In this document: positions 8,395 to 17,369 of the stretch, in pieces
Layout: every line of letters starts with the position of its first letter
Position numbering within the stretch: the stretch's first letter is position 1
Origin: Minwuia thermotolerans
GTDB lineage: Bacteria > Pseudomonadota > Alphaproteobacteria > Minwuiales > Minwuiaceae
Assembly (NCBI RefSeq): GCF_002924445.1
Contig: NZ_PIGG01000010.1
Location: 62,001 to 126,000 of the forward strand
Length of the DNA: 64,000 nt
Direction of reading: 5' to 3'
The notes under the pieces: model-generated
What the model saw: only the letters and a program-made list of their open reading frames with translations
Database searches by the model: none
What the model was told of the DNA's origin: nothing
Made by a program: the position numbers and the translations under genes

Positions 8395-10377
8395 ATGAGC
8401 ACACGTTCCGACCTGGAGCCCGATCAGCCGCTGCCGGACGACGGGGCGATCCCCCCGCCGGCAGACCCGATCTCCCGCGCCTTCCGGATCGTCGGCCTGG
8501 CGCTGGCGGCGCTGATCGCCGTTCACGCGATCTACGTCGCCTTTGTCGGGCAGTATGTAAGTCCGGAACTGATCCGGGCCGGCGCACTGTTCATCTGCGC
8601 CGCCATCGTCGTCTTCACCTCGCCGCTGGCGGCCAACCTGAAGGTCACGGCGGCGCCGTTGGTGGTCCTGCTCTGGGCCGTGGACCTCGTGCTGCTCGCC
8701 AATCTGGGCTTCGCGTGCTGGAACTTCCTCGACAAGATCGACGACATCGAGAATCTCGTCGTTTCCTTCTCGGACTTCGATCAGGCGACGGCGCTGCTGG
8801 CGGTGCTGACCCTGCTGGAACTGACCCGCCGCGCCTTCGGCATCGTGCTGGCCGGCGTCGGGCTGATCACCCTGCTCTACTGCCTGTTCGGCCAGGACCT
8901 GCCCTGGATCTTCCGCCATTCGGGCTTCAGCCTGGAACTGACCATGGAGATCATCTGGTTCGGTGTGCAGGGTATCTTCGGCGATCCCGTGGGCATCGTC
9001 GTGCTGCTGATCTTCATCTTCATCGTCTTCGGCGCCCTGCTGGAAGGCACCGGCGCGGGCAACGTCATGATCCGCATGGCGCTGGCCGCGACGGCGGGGA
9101 CGCGCGGCGGGCCCGCGCACTCCGCGATCATCGCCTCCTCCATCTTCGGCATGTCGTCGGGTTCGGTGGTGGCGAACGTCGTCGGCACCGGCGTGGTCAC
9201 CATACCGCTGATCAAGCGCCGCGGCTTCAAGGGATCCTTCGCCGGTGCGGTGGAGGCCGCCGCCTCGACAGGCGGCCAGATCATGCCGCCGGTGATGGGC
9301 GCCGCCGCCTTCCTGATGGTCAGCCTGGCCGGCGTCCCCTACCAGACCATCTGCATCGCGGCACTGATCCCGGCGCTGCTTTACTACGGCAACCTGTTCG
9401 TCTCGGTCGGTCTTGAGGCCCGCCGCCTCGGCCTGAAGCCGACGCCCAGGGCCGAACGGCTGAAGATCACCGCCGACGACTGGCTGAAGTCGCTGATGTT
9501 CTTCATACCCATCGGCGCGATCATCGGCACCCTCGCGGCCGGCCGCTCGCCTTCGATGGCCGGTTTCTGGGCCGTGGTCGCGACCATCGTCGCCGGCTTC
9601 GCGCTCAACGCCGCGCTTCGGCGCGATCCGGCGCGGCTGCTGACCGCCCTCGCCAAGGGGGGCGTCGCGGGCGCGCGGATCATGATGGCGGTCGGCACCA
9701 TCGGCGTCCTGATCGGTGTCTTCAACCTGACCGGCCTGGGGCTCAAGTTCGCCACCCAGGTGGCGCTGCTGGGCGACCAGTCGCTGTTCATTGCGCTGCT
9801 GCTGGCGGCCGGGTCGTGCCTGATCCTCGGCATGGGCATGCCGACGCTGCCGGCCTATCTGATCATCGTCCTGGTGCTCGGCCTGGCGATGAAGAAGCTG
9901 GGCGTGCCGGACCTCTCGATCCACCTGTTCGTGTTCTACTTCGGCGTCCTGTCCGCAGTAACGCCGCCGGTGGCGCTCGCCGCCGTGGCCGCCGCGCCAA
10001 TCGCCGACGCCGAACCGATCCGAACCGGGATCGATGCACTGAAACTCTCGCTGGTGGGCTTCATCATTCCGTTCGTCTTCATCTACGAACCGTCGATCCT
10101 GCTGGTGGTGGTGGAGTTCGATCCGGTGGCCTTCGTCTGGGTCATGGCGCGGCTGTTGTTCGCCATCTGGCTGCTGTCGACGGCGCTGATCGGCTGCGAG
10201 ATCGACCGGCTGCCCCTCTGGGCGCGCGCAGCCCGCCTGGCCGCCGGCTTCCTGCTGATCGTCGACTACACCCAACTCCAGTTCGCCGGCGTTGCGCTCG
10301 GGGCCGTTCTCATCGCCACCGAGACCTTTGCGGTGCGCCGGCGGCTGGCCGCCCAGCAGGGGGGCGGCGACGACTGA
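8395..10377 (+). CDS. TRAP transporter fused 4TM/12TM permease (TAXI type)
   Basis: The 660-residue membrane protein fuses the small DctQ-like and large DctM-like TRAP permeases. About residues 30-150 hold the first hydrophobic group. From about 190 onward comes the DctM-like part with FGALLEGTGAGNV, ASSIFGMSSGSVVANVVGTG and the conserved GGQIMPPVMGAAAFLM. Fused permeases of this size pair with TAXI-type binding proteins, and one follows 43 bases downstream. The ATG at 8395 begins seven bases after the dioxygenase stop. It should drive Na+- or H+-coupled uptake of an organic acid. Confidence 0.92.
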   Translation: MSTRSDLEPDQPLPDDGAIPPPADPISRAFRIVGLALAALIAVHAIYVAFVGQYVSPELIRAGALFICAAIVVFTSPLAANLKVTAAPLVVLLWAVDLVLLANLGFACWNFLDKIDDIENLVVSFSDFDQATALLAVLTLLELTRRAFGIVLAGVGLITLLYCLFGQDLPWIFRHSGFSLELTMEIIWFGVQGIFGDPVGIVVLLIFIFIVFGALLEGTGAGNVMIRMALAATAGTRGGPAHSAIIASSIFGMSSGSVVANVVGTGVVTIPLIKRRGFKGSFAGAVEAAASTGGQIMPPVMGAAAFLMVSLAGVPYQTICIAALIPALLYYGNLFVSVGLEARRLGLKPTPRAERLKITADDWLKSLMFFIPIGAIIGTLAAGRSPSMAGFWAVVATIVAGFALNAALRRDPARLLTALAKGGVAGARIMMAVGTIGVLIGVFNLTGLGLKFATQVALLGDQSLFIALLLAAGSCLILGMGMPTLPAYLIIVLVLGLAMKKLGVPDLSIHLFVFYFGVLSAVTPPVALAAVAAAPIADAEPIRTGIDALKLSLVGFIIPFVFIYEPSILLVVVEFDPVAFVWVMARLLFAIWLLSTALIGCEIDRLPLWARAARLAAGFLLIVDYTQLQFAGVALGAVLIATETFAVRRRLAAQQGGGDD

Positions 10378-10420
10378 CCCCCGCACGACCAACCGTCTTC
10401 AACAGGGAGGAACCCAATAA

Positions 10421-11446
10421 ATGAAACGACGGACATTCCTGGCCGCTGCGGCGGCCATGACAACGGCCCTGGCGCTGAGCGGCGCCCAGGCCCAGGACAA
10501 GAAGTTCATCACGATGGACAGCTTCCCGGCAGGATCGACGCCGGGACAGTTCAGCATCGCCTTCACCCAGATCGTGCAGAAGCACCTGCCGATCGAAATT
10601 CAGGTGTCGGTGGGCAAACCGGCCACCAAGTCGGCGGTGGACGCGTCGCAGCAGAAGGTCGACCTGTTCCTGACGGCGCCGACCATCAACCAGTTCATGC
10701 AGACCAAGACGGCGATGTTCGCCAAGGTCGAGAACGCGCCGGAGCTGAACAGCAACCTGCGCAACATCCTGAACTACAACCTGGGTCCGTATCACATTGT
10801 CGTCTACGAGGATTCCGGCATCAAGTCGCTCAACGACTTCAAGGGCAAGAAAGTCTTCCTCGGTCCGCCTGCCGGCGCGGCGACCAAGGTCGCGACCCAG
10901 ATCATGGAGGCGGCGACCGACCTGGTTCCGGGGGAGGACTACGAGGTCATGCGTTATGACTGGCAGTCTGCCGAGACCGCGTTCCTCGACCGGCAGATGG
11001 ACGTCTATATCGCGCCCACCACACTGCCGAGCCCGTCGGTGCAGCAGTTTGCCCTGGTTTCGCCCATCCGCATCCTCGGCATTCCGGAACACGCTTGGGA
11101 CAAACCGTCCATGAAGGCAGCCCTGGGCCTGCCAGGCCGGACCATTCAGGACATTCCAGCCGGCACCTACGACAACCAGGCGAACAAGGAAGACGTCAGG
11201 ACAATCGGCTCATGGGTCGGCCTCGGCACCCACAAGTGGATGGACGAGGAGACGGTCTACAACATCACCAGGGCGCTCTGGGAGAACATCGCCGAGCTGC
11301 ACGCCACGGCTGCGTGGATGAAGGGCATCAACAAGGACACCCTCTTCCACGAGAGCAACATCCCGCTGCACATCGGCGCATACCGCTATTACAAGGAAGC
11401 CGGCTTCGACGTGCCGGAAGACCAGATCCCGCCCGAGGCGAAATAG
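10421..11446 (+). CDS. TAXI family TRAP transporter solute-binding protein
   Basis: The 341-residue protein begins with a signal peptide (residues 1 to about 24, ending in GAQA). Its KRRTFLA start looks like a twin-arginine signal, suggesting export of the folded protein by Tat. The mature part has the TAXI-type segments around the KGKKVFLGPPAGAAT loop. It is periplasmic and delivers substrate to the fused permease encoded just upstream. A good rho-independent terminator follows 14 bases after the stop, so this gene ends the dioxygenase-transporter transcript. Confidence 0.88.
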   Translation: MKRRTFLAAAAAMTTALALSGAQAQDKKFITMDSFPAGSTPGQFSIAFTQIVQKHLPIEIQVSVGKPATKSAVDASQQKVDLFLTAPTINQFMQTKTAMFAKVENAPELNSNLRNILNYNLGPYHIVVYEDSGIKSLNDFKGKKVFLGPPAGAATKVATQIMEAATDLVPGEDYEVMRYDWQSAETAFLDRQMDVYIAPTTLPSPSVQQFALVSPIRILGIPEHAWDKPSMKAALGLPGRTIQDIPAGTYDNQANKEDVRTIGSWVGLGTHKWMDEETVYNITRALWENIAELHATAAWMKGINKDTLFHESNIPLHIGAYRYYKEAGFDVPEDQIPPEAK

Positions 11447-11460
11447 TCACGACCATCTTT

Positions 11461-11490
11461 GGGGGTGCGGTCCGTCCGCGCCCCCTTTTT
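11461..11490 (+). terminator. Rho-independent terminator after the TAXI gene
   Basis: A ten-base stem, gggggtgcgg (11461-11470) with ccgcgccccc (11476-11485), closes a five-base loop with one T-G wobble and is followed at once by TTTTT. It is a textbook intrinsic terminator. It should separate the transporter transcript from the acyl-CoA synthetase gene 28 bases later, or attenuate read-through into it. Confidence 0.85.
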
Positions 11491-11517
11491 GTGCCTTTCA
11501 TTGACGAGTACGCATCC

Positions 11518-13614
11518 ATGTCGAGAAAACAGAACCTGAAGCGCATGTTCGAGGCGCGTTCGATCGCCGTGATCGGCGCCTCGGGCGACGCCACGCGGAT
11601 CGGCGGCCGGCCGGTCGCCATGCTGAAGTCCATGGGCTACCGGGGCGAGCTTCACCCGATCAACCCCAACCGCGACGAAGTGCAGGGCCTGAAGGCCTAT
11701 CCGTCGATCGCCGAAGTGCCCGGCGCCGTCGATCTGGCCATCTGCGCCGTGCCCGGCGCGCTGGTCGAGGACGTGCTGAAACAATGCGCCGCCAGGGGCG
11801 TCGCCGGCGTCATCGTCTTCGCCGGCGGCTTCGCCGAGGTCGGCGGTGAAGGCGTCGAGGCGCAGGCCCGGCTGGCCGCGATCGGCCGTGAAGCGGATAT
11901 GCGCATCATCGGGCCGAACTGCATGGGCTTCGCCAACTTCGCGCTGAACATGCCGGCCAGCTTCCATCCCGCCTTCGCGCGGCCCATGCCGGAAGGCCGC
12001 ATCGGCCTGGTCAGCCAGTCCGGCGCGTTCGGGGGGCTGTCGGCCATCATGGCGATGGACCGCGGCGTCGGCTTCCGCCACGTGCTGACGACGGGCAATG
12101 AGGGGGACGTCGGCGTCGCCGACTGCCTCGACTATCTGGTCGACGACCCTGGCACCGAGGTCATTCTGCTCTATATCGAGGGCGTTCGCGACGGACCGGC
12201 CTTTCTCGACGCCCTTGCCCGCGCGAGGAAGGCGCAGAAGCCGGTCGTGGCGGTCAAGCTCGGCCGCACCGACGCCGGCGCGCGCGCCGCCCAGTCGCAC
12301 ACATCGGCGCTGGCCGGTGCGGACGCGATCTACGACGCCGTGTTCCACCAGTTCGGCGTTCACCGGGTCAGCTCGATCGAGGAATTCTTCGACCTCGGCG
12401 CGTCCATCGCCGTCGGCGGCCGTCCGCCCGGCGACCGCACGGCGCTTGTCACCGTCTCCGGCGGCGTCGGCGTTCTGATGGCCGACGACGCCGCGGCGCG
12501 CGGTCTCGACGTCGCCGAGCTGCCGGCTCCCACCCAGGCCAGGTTCAAGGAAATCGTGCCGTATGCAGGCGTCAACAACCCGCTGGACGTGACCGGCCAG
12601 ATCATCAACCAGCCTGACCTGTTCGAAAAGGCGATGCGGTTGGTGCTGGACGAAGGCGATTACGATTCGGTCGTGGGTTTCCAGGGCGCGACGCTGTCGG
12701 TCCCGGAAAACGTCGAGCCCAGCCTGCAGATGTGGCGCTCGCTGAAGGCCGACTACCCGGACAAGACCTTCGCCGTCTCGAGCCTGATGTCCGATGAAGC
12801 CCAGCATCTGTTCGAGGGCGCCGGCGTGCCGGCCTTCCGGGAAGCCACCCACGCGACACGCTATGTCGCCGCCGGGGCCCATTTCACCCGCGCATTCGCC
12901 ACGGACTTCGCCTGGAACCCGGAAGTCCGGGAAACGACGCCGCTGGCCGCGGGCCCCTACACCGAGGCGAGGGCCCTGGAGACGCTGGCGGCCGCCGGGG
13001 TGCCGGTCATGCCGACCCGGCTCGCCGGCAGCGCCGAGGCGGCCGTCGAAGCCGCGGCGGCGCTGGGCTTTCCGGTGGTGATGAAGATCGTCTCACCCGA
13101 CATCGTGCACAAGACGGATGTCGGCGGCGTGCGGCTGGGCCTCGGCTCGGCCGAAGATGTGCGCGCGGCCTACGGAGAGATGATGACGACCGTCGCCGCG
13201 AAGGCGCCCGAGGCGAAGCTGGAAGGCGTGCTGCTCGCGCCGATGATCTCCGGCGGCGTCGAAACGATCATGGGCGTCCATGTCGATCCGATTTTCGGAC
13301 CGGCGGTGATGTTCGGCCTGGGCGGCGTGTTCGTGGAGGTGCTGAAGGACGTGACCTTCCGCGTCGCCCCCTTCGACGCGGTGGAAGCGCGGCGCATGAT
13401 CGACGAGATCAGGGGCCGCGCCATGCTGGATGGCGTGCGCGGCGCCCCGCCCGCGGACGTCGGTGCGCTGGCCGAAGCGCTGGCGGCGATGTCGCGCTTC
13501 GCTGCCGCCCACCGCGACCAGATGGCCTCGGTGGACGTCAATCCTTTCGTCGTTCTGCCCGAAGGCCGGGGCGCCATGGCGCTCGACGCCGTGATCGAGT
13601 TGAAGGACGCGTGA
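11518..13614 (+). CDS. ADP-forming acyl-CoA synthetase (acetate--CoA ligase family)
   Basis: The 698-residue protein is a fused alpha-beta NDP-forming synthetase. The N-terminal CoA-binding Rossmann domain begins RSIAVIGASGDATRIGG. The middle ligase domain carries the likely phosphohistidine in SHTSALAGADA (near residue 260), and the C-terminal ATP-grasp domain contains FPVVMKIVSPDIVHKTDVGG (about 520-540). Such enzymes interconvert acyl-CoA and acid with ADP/ATP. The ATG at 11518 lies just after the terminator; the longer upstream frame is not protein-like. With the nitronate-monooxygenase-like gene one base downstream it forms a second small transcription unit. Confidence 0.88.
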   Translation: MSRKQNLKRMFEARSIAVIGASGDATRIGGRPVAMLKSMGYRGELHPINPNRDEVQGLKAYPSIAEVPGAVDLAICAVPGALVEDVLKQCAARGVAGVIVFAGGFAEVGGEGVEAQARLAAIGREADMRIIGPNCMGFANFALNMPASFHPAFARPMPEGRIGLVSQSGAFGGLSAIMAMDRGVGFRHVLTTGNEGDVGVADCLDYLVDDPGTEVILLYIEGVRDGPAFLDALARARKAQKPVVAVKLGRTDAGARAAQSHTSALAGADAIYDAVFHQFGVHRVSSIEEFFDLGASIAVGGRPPGDRTALVTVSGGVGVLMADDAAARGLDVAELPAPTQARFKEIVPYAGVNNPLDVTGQIINQPDLFEKAMRLVLDEGDYDSVVGFQGATLSVPENVEPSLQMWRSLKADYPDKTFAVSSLMSDEAQHLFEGAGVPAFREATHATRYVAAGAHFTRAFATDFAWNPEVRETTPLAAGPYTEARALETLAAAGVPVMPTRLAGSAEAAVEAAAALGFPVVMKIVSPDIVHKTDVGGVRLGLGSAEDVRAAYGEMMTTVAAKAPEAKLEGVLLAPMISGGVETIMGVHVDPIFGPAVMFGLGGVFVEVLKDVTFRVAPFDAVEARRMIDEIRGRAMLDGVRGAPPADVGALAEALAAMSRFAAAHRDQMASVDVNPFVVLPEGRGAMALDAVIELKDA

Positions 13615-13615
13615 A

Positions 13616-14698
13616 ATGACCTCTACCCTGCAGACACCGATCGGTGATCGCTTCGGCCTGAAATATCCGATCTTCGGCTTCGCCCACTCCATCGACGTCG
13701 TCTGCGCGCTGGCGGAGGCCGGCGGCATGGGCGTCTGGGGGGCGACGCGGGAGACGCCGGAGGAGATCGAGCGTGGCCTGGCCGAGATCCGCCGCCGCAT
13801 CGGCAGCCGGCCCTTCGGCATCGATCTGGTGCTGCCGCGGGGCATGCCGAAGACCGCCGACAAGGCCGCGATCGAGGCGGAACTGCCCGAAGATCACAAG
13901 GCCTTCGTGAAGGGAATCTACGAGAAATACGGCGTGCCGGCGGCGACAAGGCCCGGCATGCGCTCGCGTTTCCTCCGCTCCGACGAAGTCGCCGAGGCGC
14001 AGATCGCCGCCGTGCTGGCGTCCGATGTCGACCTGTTCGCCTGCGGCATCGGCGCGCCGGCCGACGCCGTGGCCCATGCCAAGGCCGACGGCAAGACCAC
14101 CCTCGCGCTGGTCGGCAGCGCCCGCCATGCCGAGGCCGCAATCCGCAACGGCGCGGAGATCATCGTCGCGCAGGGCTATGACGCCGGCGCGCATACCGGA
14201 CAGATCGGCACCTTCTCCCTGATTCCGCAGGTTGTCGACGCCTGCGGCGACATCCCCGTGCTCGCCGCCGGCGGAGTAGCCACGGGCCGCCATATCGCCG
14301 CATCCTACGCGCTCGGCGCGCAAGGGGTCTGGCTCGGTACGGCCTGGCTGACCACCCACGAACATGCGCTGCAGGACGTCCTGGTCGAAAAGCTGCTCGC
14401 CGCGGGCAGCGACGACACCGTCATCAGCCGCGCCGATTCCGGCAAGACGCTGCGCCAGATCCGCTCCGCCTGGTCGGAGGAATGGGCCGCGCCTGGCGCC
14501 CCGGCTCCGCTGAAGATGCCCTATCAGGACATCCTGGTCGGCGATCTGCTGGGCGCCATCGACGAGCACGGCGTCGAGCCTCTGATGCACCACCCGGCCG
14601 GCCAGTCCATCGCCTACAGCCGCGAGCGCAAGTCCGTCGCCGACGTGGTCGCCGAACTCGTCGGCGAGGCCGAAGAGACGCTGACCCGCCTCTCCTGA
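13616..14698 (+). CDS. Nitronate monooxygenase / FMN-dependent flavin oxidoreductase family
   Basis: The 360-residue TIM-barrel flavoprotein matches the 2-nitropropane dioxygenase family. It has the N-terminal YPIFGFAHSIDVVCALAEAGG strand (split here), AQGYDAGAHTG, VLAAGGVATGRHIAASYALGAQGVWLGTAW (two joined motifs) and the family's FMN phosphate-binding glycines. Members oxidise nitronates or act as NAD(P)H flavin reductases or enoyl reductases, so the exact reaction is open. It starts one base after the synthetase stop. Its place at the end of the TetR-linked cluster suggests a role in the same catabolic route. Confidence 0.78.
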   Translation: MTSTLQTPIGDRFGLKYPIFGFAHSIDVVCALAEAGGMGVWGATRETPEEIERGLAEIRRRIGSRPFGIDLVLPRGMPKTADKAAIEAELPEDHKAFVKGIYEKYGVPAATRPGMRSRFLRSDEVAEAQIAAVLASDVDLFACGIGAPADAVAHAKADGKTTLALVGSARHAEAAIRNGAEIIVAQGYDAGAHTGQIGTFSLIPQVVDACGDIPVLAAGGVATGRHIAASYALGAQGVWLGTAWLTTHEHALQDVLVEKLLAAGSDDTVISRADSGKTLRQIRSAWSEEWAAPGAPAPLKMPYQDILVGDLLGAIDEHGVEPLMHHPAGQSIAYSRERKSVADVVAELVGEAEETLTRLS

Positions 14699-14743
14699 TC
14701 CGCGGCGCGCCACCTGCGCGAGACCCGGGCCACCGAACAGGCC

Positions 14744-16093
14744 TCAGACCGGTATCCGCATCTCCACGCGCAGGCCGCCGCCCGGCGCATCGAGCAGGCG
14801 GATGTCGCCGCCATGGCGGCGCACCACGTCCCGGGCGATGGTCAGGCCCAGCCCGGCGCCGCTCTGGTCCGGACCGCGGGCATTGTCGAGGCGGCGGAAG
14901 GGCCGGAAGACCTCGACGCGCTGGTTGGCGGGAATGCCCGGCCCGTTGTCGTCGATGCGGATGAGAATCTGGTTCGCCCGCCGCTCCGCCTGGAGCACGA
15001 TGGAGGTGGCGAAGCGCCGGCTGTTGTCGAGCAGGTTGACCAGACACCGTTTCAGCGCATTCGGCCGCCCCATCATCTGCATGTCGCCCGTCACGCGCGT
15101 CTCGATGCCGACGCCCTGGCGCAGCATGTCGGCCCCGACCGCGGCGATCAGGTCGCGCAGGTCAAGCGGCTCCGCCGGTTCCTGGTCCTGGCCGCGGGCA
15201 AAGGCGAGATAGTCGTCGACCATGCGCTGCATGTCGGCGACATCGCTGCGCAGCGCCTCGATCTCCGGCGATTCCCCCAGCATGGCGAGCTGCAGCTTCA
15301 TCCGCGTGAGCGGCGCGCGCAGGTCGTGGCTGACCCCTGCCAGCATCTCGCTGCGCTGCTCGATCTGGCGGGTCAGGCGGTTCTTCATCTCCAGCAGGTT
15401 GCGCGCCGCCTGGCGCACCTCCGCCGCGCCGCTGGGCCGGAAGTCCGGCGCCTCCTGTCCCTTGCCGAACTTCTCCGCCGCCGAGGCAAGCCAGCGGATC
15501 GGGCGCACCTGGTTGCGCAGGAACAGGATGGCGATGATCAGCGCCACCACGGAGGTCAGGAGCATGCCGACGATGACCACTTCCAGGGTCAGCGTGTAGA
15601 GCCGGGTATCGCGTGTGGTCATGCGCAGCACGCCGTCGGCCATCTCGACAGAGACGATGAAATTGCGCGGTTCCGTTTCCGTGTCGATCAGGAACGGCCG
15701 CTGCAACCGCTGCACCAGAAAGCGCGCCAGCATCCGGTCCTTCAGCGAGAAGTCGGATTCGTCGTAGGTCGTCGGCGTGACCGGGTTGTCCAGCGTGTCG
15801 CCGGGGAAGTACTGCACCCGCAGGCCGAGGCTGCGCGCGGCGACGTTGAAGATGTATTCGCGCGACTCCGGGTCCGGATCGCGTCGGATCTGCTCGATGA
15901 TCATGACGATCTCGCCGGCCACGCCGTAGGCCATGTGGGCGGAGACGGACTTCCAGTGCCGTTCGTAGAACAGCCAGGCGACGATCGCCTGCAGCACGAT
16001 CATGGGCATGATGATGATCAGCAGCGCCCTGGGGAACAGCCGCTTGGGCAGCGCGCGCCGGAGGCCCAGATCGAACGGGAAGGGAATCCGCAT
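14744..16093 (-). CDS. EnvZ-like sensor histidine kinase
   Basis: The 449-residue inner-membrane kinase has a first membrane helix at about residues 22-45, a periplasmic sensor of about 130 residues, a second helix, HAMP, and the kinase core: H-box VSHDLRAPLTRMKLQL, N-box LVNLLDNSRRFA, D-box DNGPGI and G-box GAGLGLTIA. The short H-box with R-A-P is EnvZ-like. Its ATG overlaps the stop of the response regulator gene by one base, so the two form a cognate pair. Confidence 0.9.
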   Translation of the reverse strand: MRIPFPFDLGLRRALPKRLFPRALLIIIMPMIVLQAIVAWLFYERHWKSVSAHMAYGVAGEIVMIIEQIRRDPDPESREYIFNVAARSLGLRVQYFPGDTLDNPVTPTTYDESDFSLKDRMLARFLVQRLQRPFLIDTETEPRNFIVSVEMADGVLRMTTRDTRLYTLTLEVVIVGMLLTSVVALIIAILFLRNQVRPIRWLASAAEKFGKGQEAPDFRPSGAAEVRQAARNLLEMKNRLTRQIEQRSEMLAGVSHDLRAPLTRMKLQLAMLGESPEIEALRSDVADMQRMVDDYLAFARGQDQEPAEPLDLRDLIAAVGADMLRQGVGIETRVTGDMQMMGRPNALKRCLVNLLDNSRRFATSIVLQAERRANQILIRIDDNGPGIPANQRVEVFRPFRRLDNARGPDQSGAGLGLTIARDVVRRHGGDIRLLDAPGGGLRVEMRIPV

Positions 16094-16794
16094 CAGGCCT
16101 GGTCCGCCGGCTCCGCGTGCAGGACGTAGCCTTCGCCGCGAACGGTCTGCAAATGCACGGGATTGCGCGGATCGCGCTCCAGCTTTCGTCTGAGCCGGGT
16201 GATCTGCACGTCTATGGCGCGTCCCGATGCATCGCCGTCATTGCCGATATTACCCGCCAGGGCCTCCCGGCTGAGCGTCTCGCCGGGCCGGGCGGAGAGC
16301 AGGAACAGCAGCGCCGCCTCGCCGGAGGTCAGCCGCACCGGCTCGCCCTCCCGCGAGAGACGCTTCGAACTCCTGTCGAAGCTGTAGACGCCGAAGCGGA
16401 TGACGCGCTCCGTTCTGAGACGCCGCTCGCGGCGCAGGATGGCCTGGACCCTGAGCAGCAGTTCCTTCGGCTCGAATGGCTTTGGCATGTAGTCGTCGAC
16501 GCCGGCCTCGAGCCCGGAGATGCGGTCGGCCGCCTCCCCAAGCGCGGTCAGCATCAGGATCGGCACGTCATGGCCCAGCTTCCTCAGCCGCTGTGCGAAA
16601 CTGCGCCCGTCCTCGCCCGGCAGCATGACGTCGAGGATCAGCAGGTCGAAGACGATGCCCCGAAGCCGGCCTTCGGCGTCGGCCGTGTCCGGCGCCTCGG
16701 AAACGCGGTAGCCGTTGGCGCCGAGATAGCGTTTCAGCAGATCGCGCAGCCGGCTGTCGTCATCGACGATCAGGATGTGGGCCGCGTCCTCCAA
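16093..16794 (-). CDS. OmpR/PetR-like response regulator
   Basis: The 233-residue regulator has a receiver domain (phospho-acceptor D55 in LLILDVMLPG, acidic pocket DDD near 11-13, K in YMPKPFEP) and a winged-helix OmpR-type DNA-binding domain ending in TVRGEGYVLHAE. It lies between a MarR gene and the EnvZ-like kinase. The order ilvE / MarR / OmpR-type regulator resembles the petP-petR arrangement described in Rhodobacter, where these proteins affect cytochrome expression; I suggest this relation from arrangement, not from a sequence comparison. Confidence 0.9.
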   Translation of the reverse strand: MEDAAHILIVDDDSRLRDLLKRYLGANGYRVSEAPDTADAEGRLRGIVFDLLILDVMLPGEDGRSFAQRLRKLGHDVPILMLTALGEAADRISGLEAGVDDYMPKPFEPKELLLRVQAILRRERRLRTERVIRFGVYSFDRSSKRLSREGEPVRLTSGEAALLFLLSARPGETLSREALAGNIGNDGDASGRAIDVQITRLRRKLERDPRNPVHLQTVRGEGYVLHAEPADQA

Positions 16795-16799
16795 TCCGT

Positions 16800-17297
16800 T
16801 CAGTCCTTTTCGATCATCGCCAGCACCTCGGCCCGGTCGCCCGGATCGATCAGCGCCTTGAGCACAGCGGTATAGCCGTGCACGGCGTCGATGCCCGCTT
16901 CGGCGAAAGCCTCGGCGACCAGGCGGCGTTGCGGCGCCGAGCAGGCCGCCTCCAGCTCCCGTCCGCGATCGGTCAGGTGCAGGTGGCGCAGCCGCTTGTC
17001 GCGCCGGCCCTTGACCTGTTCGATGTAGCCGTCGTGGATCAGCGCGCCCAGCACACGCGAGAGCGACTGCTTGGTTATCCGCAGGATCCGCAGCAGCTGT
17101 TGCACCGTGATCCCCGGATTCCGGCCCACGAAATGGATCACGCGATGGTGCGCGCGCCCATAACCGAAATCGGCGAGGACCTCGTCGGGGCCGGACGTGA
17201 AATCGCGGTAGGCGAAGAACAGGAGTTCGATCGCCTGACGCACCGCGGGTTCCTCCGGCGCCAGGCTGGCCGAGCTCAACTTATTTAAGTCAACCAT
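16800..17297 (-). CDS. MarR family transcriptional regulator (PetP-like)
   Basis: The 165-residue protein has a MarR winged helix: VQQLLRILRITKQSLSRVL (recognition region, about residues 70-90) followed by the wing GRRDKRLRHLHLTDRGREL. It ends five bases before the OmpR-type regulator start, so the three regulatory genes form one leftward operon. A perfect palindrome centred on its own ATG (17289-17303) suggests autoregulation. It diverges from ilvE across 72 bases and might also affect that gene. Confidence 0.88.
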   Translation of the reverse strand: MVDLNKLSSASLAPEEPAVRQAIELLFFAYRDFTSGPDEVLADFGYGRAHHRVIHFVGRNPGITVQQLLRILRITKQSLSRVLGALIHDGYIEQVKGRRDKRLRHLHLTDRGRELEAACSAPQRRLVAEAFAEAGIDAVHGYTAVLKALIDPGDRAEVLAMIEKD

Positions 17298-17303
17298 GTT
17301 GAC
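17289..17303. promoter_or_regulatory. Palindrome centred on the marR start codon
   Basis: GTCAAC-CAT-GTTGAC is a perfect six-base inverted repeat whose central three bases are the complement of the marR ATG, so one arm also encodes codons 2-3. MarR proteins bind symmetrical sites of this size near their own promoters. Occupancy here would block transcription or translation initiation of the marR-ompR-envZ operon. Binding is inferred, not shown. Confidence 0.5.
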
Positions 17304-17369
17304 ATATATTCCTCACAATGTTACGAAACGCATGCCCTTGGAGACACATTCGTACAAACGAGGCCGAAA

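Noticed and set aside
8365-10392. A long minus-strand open frame covering the TRAP permease gene.
   Set aside because: It is the complement of a hydrophobic plus-strand gene; its charged, repetitive composition fits no protein family.
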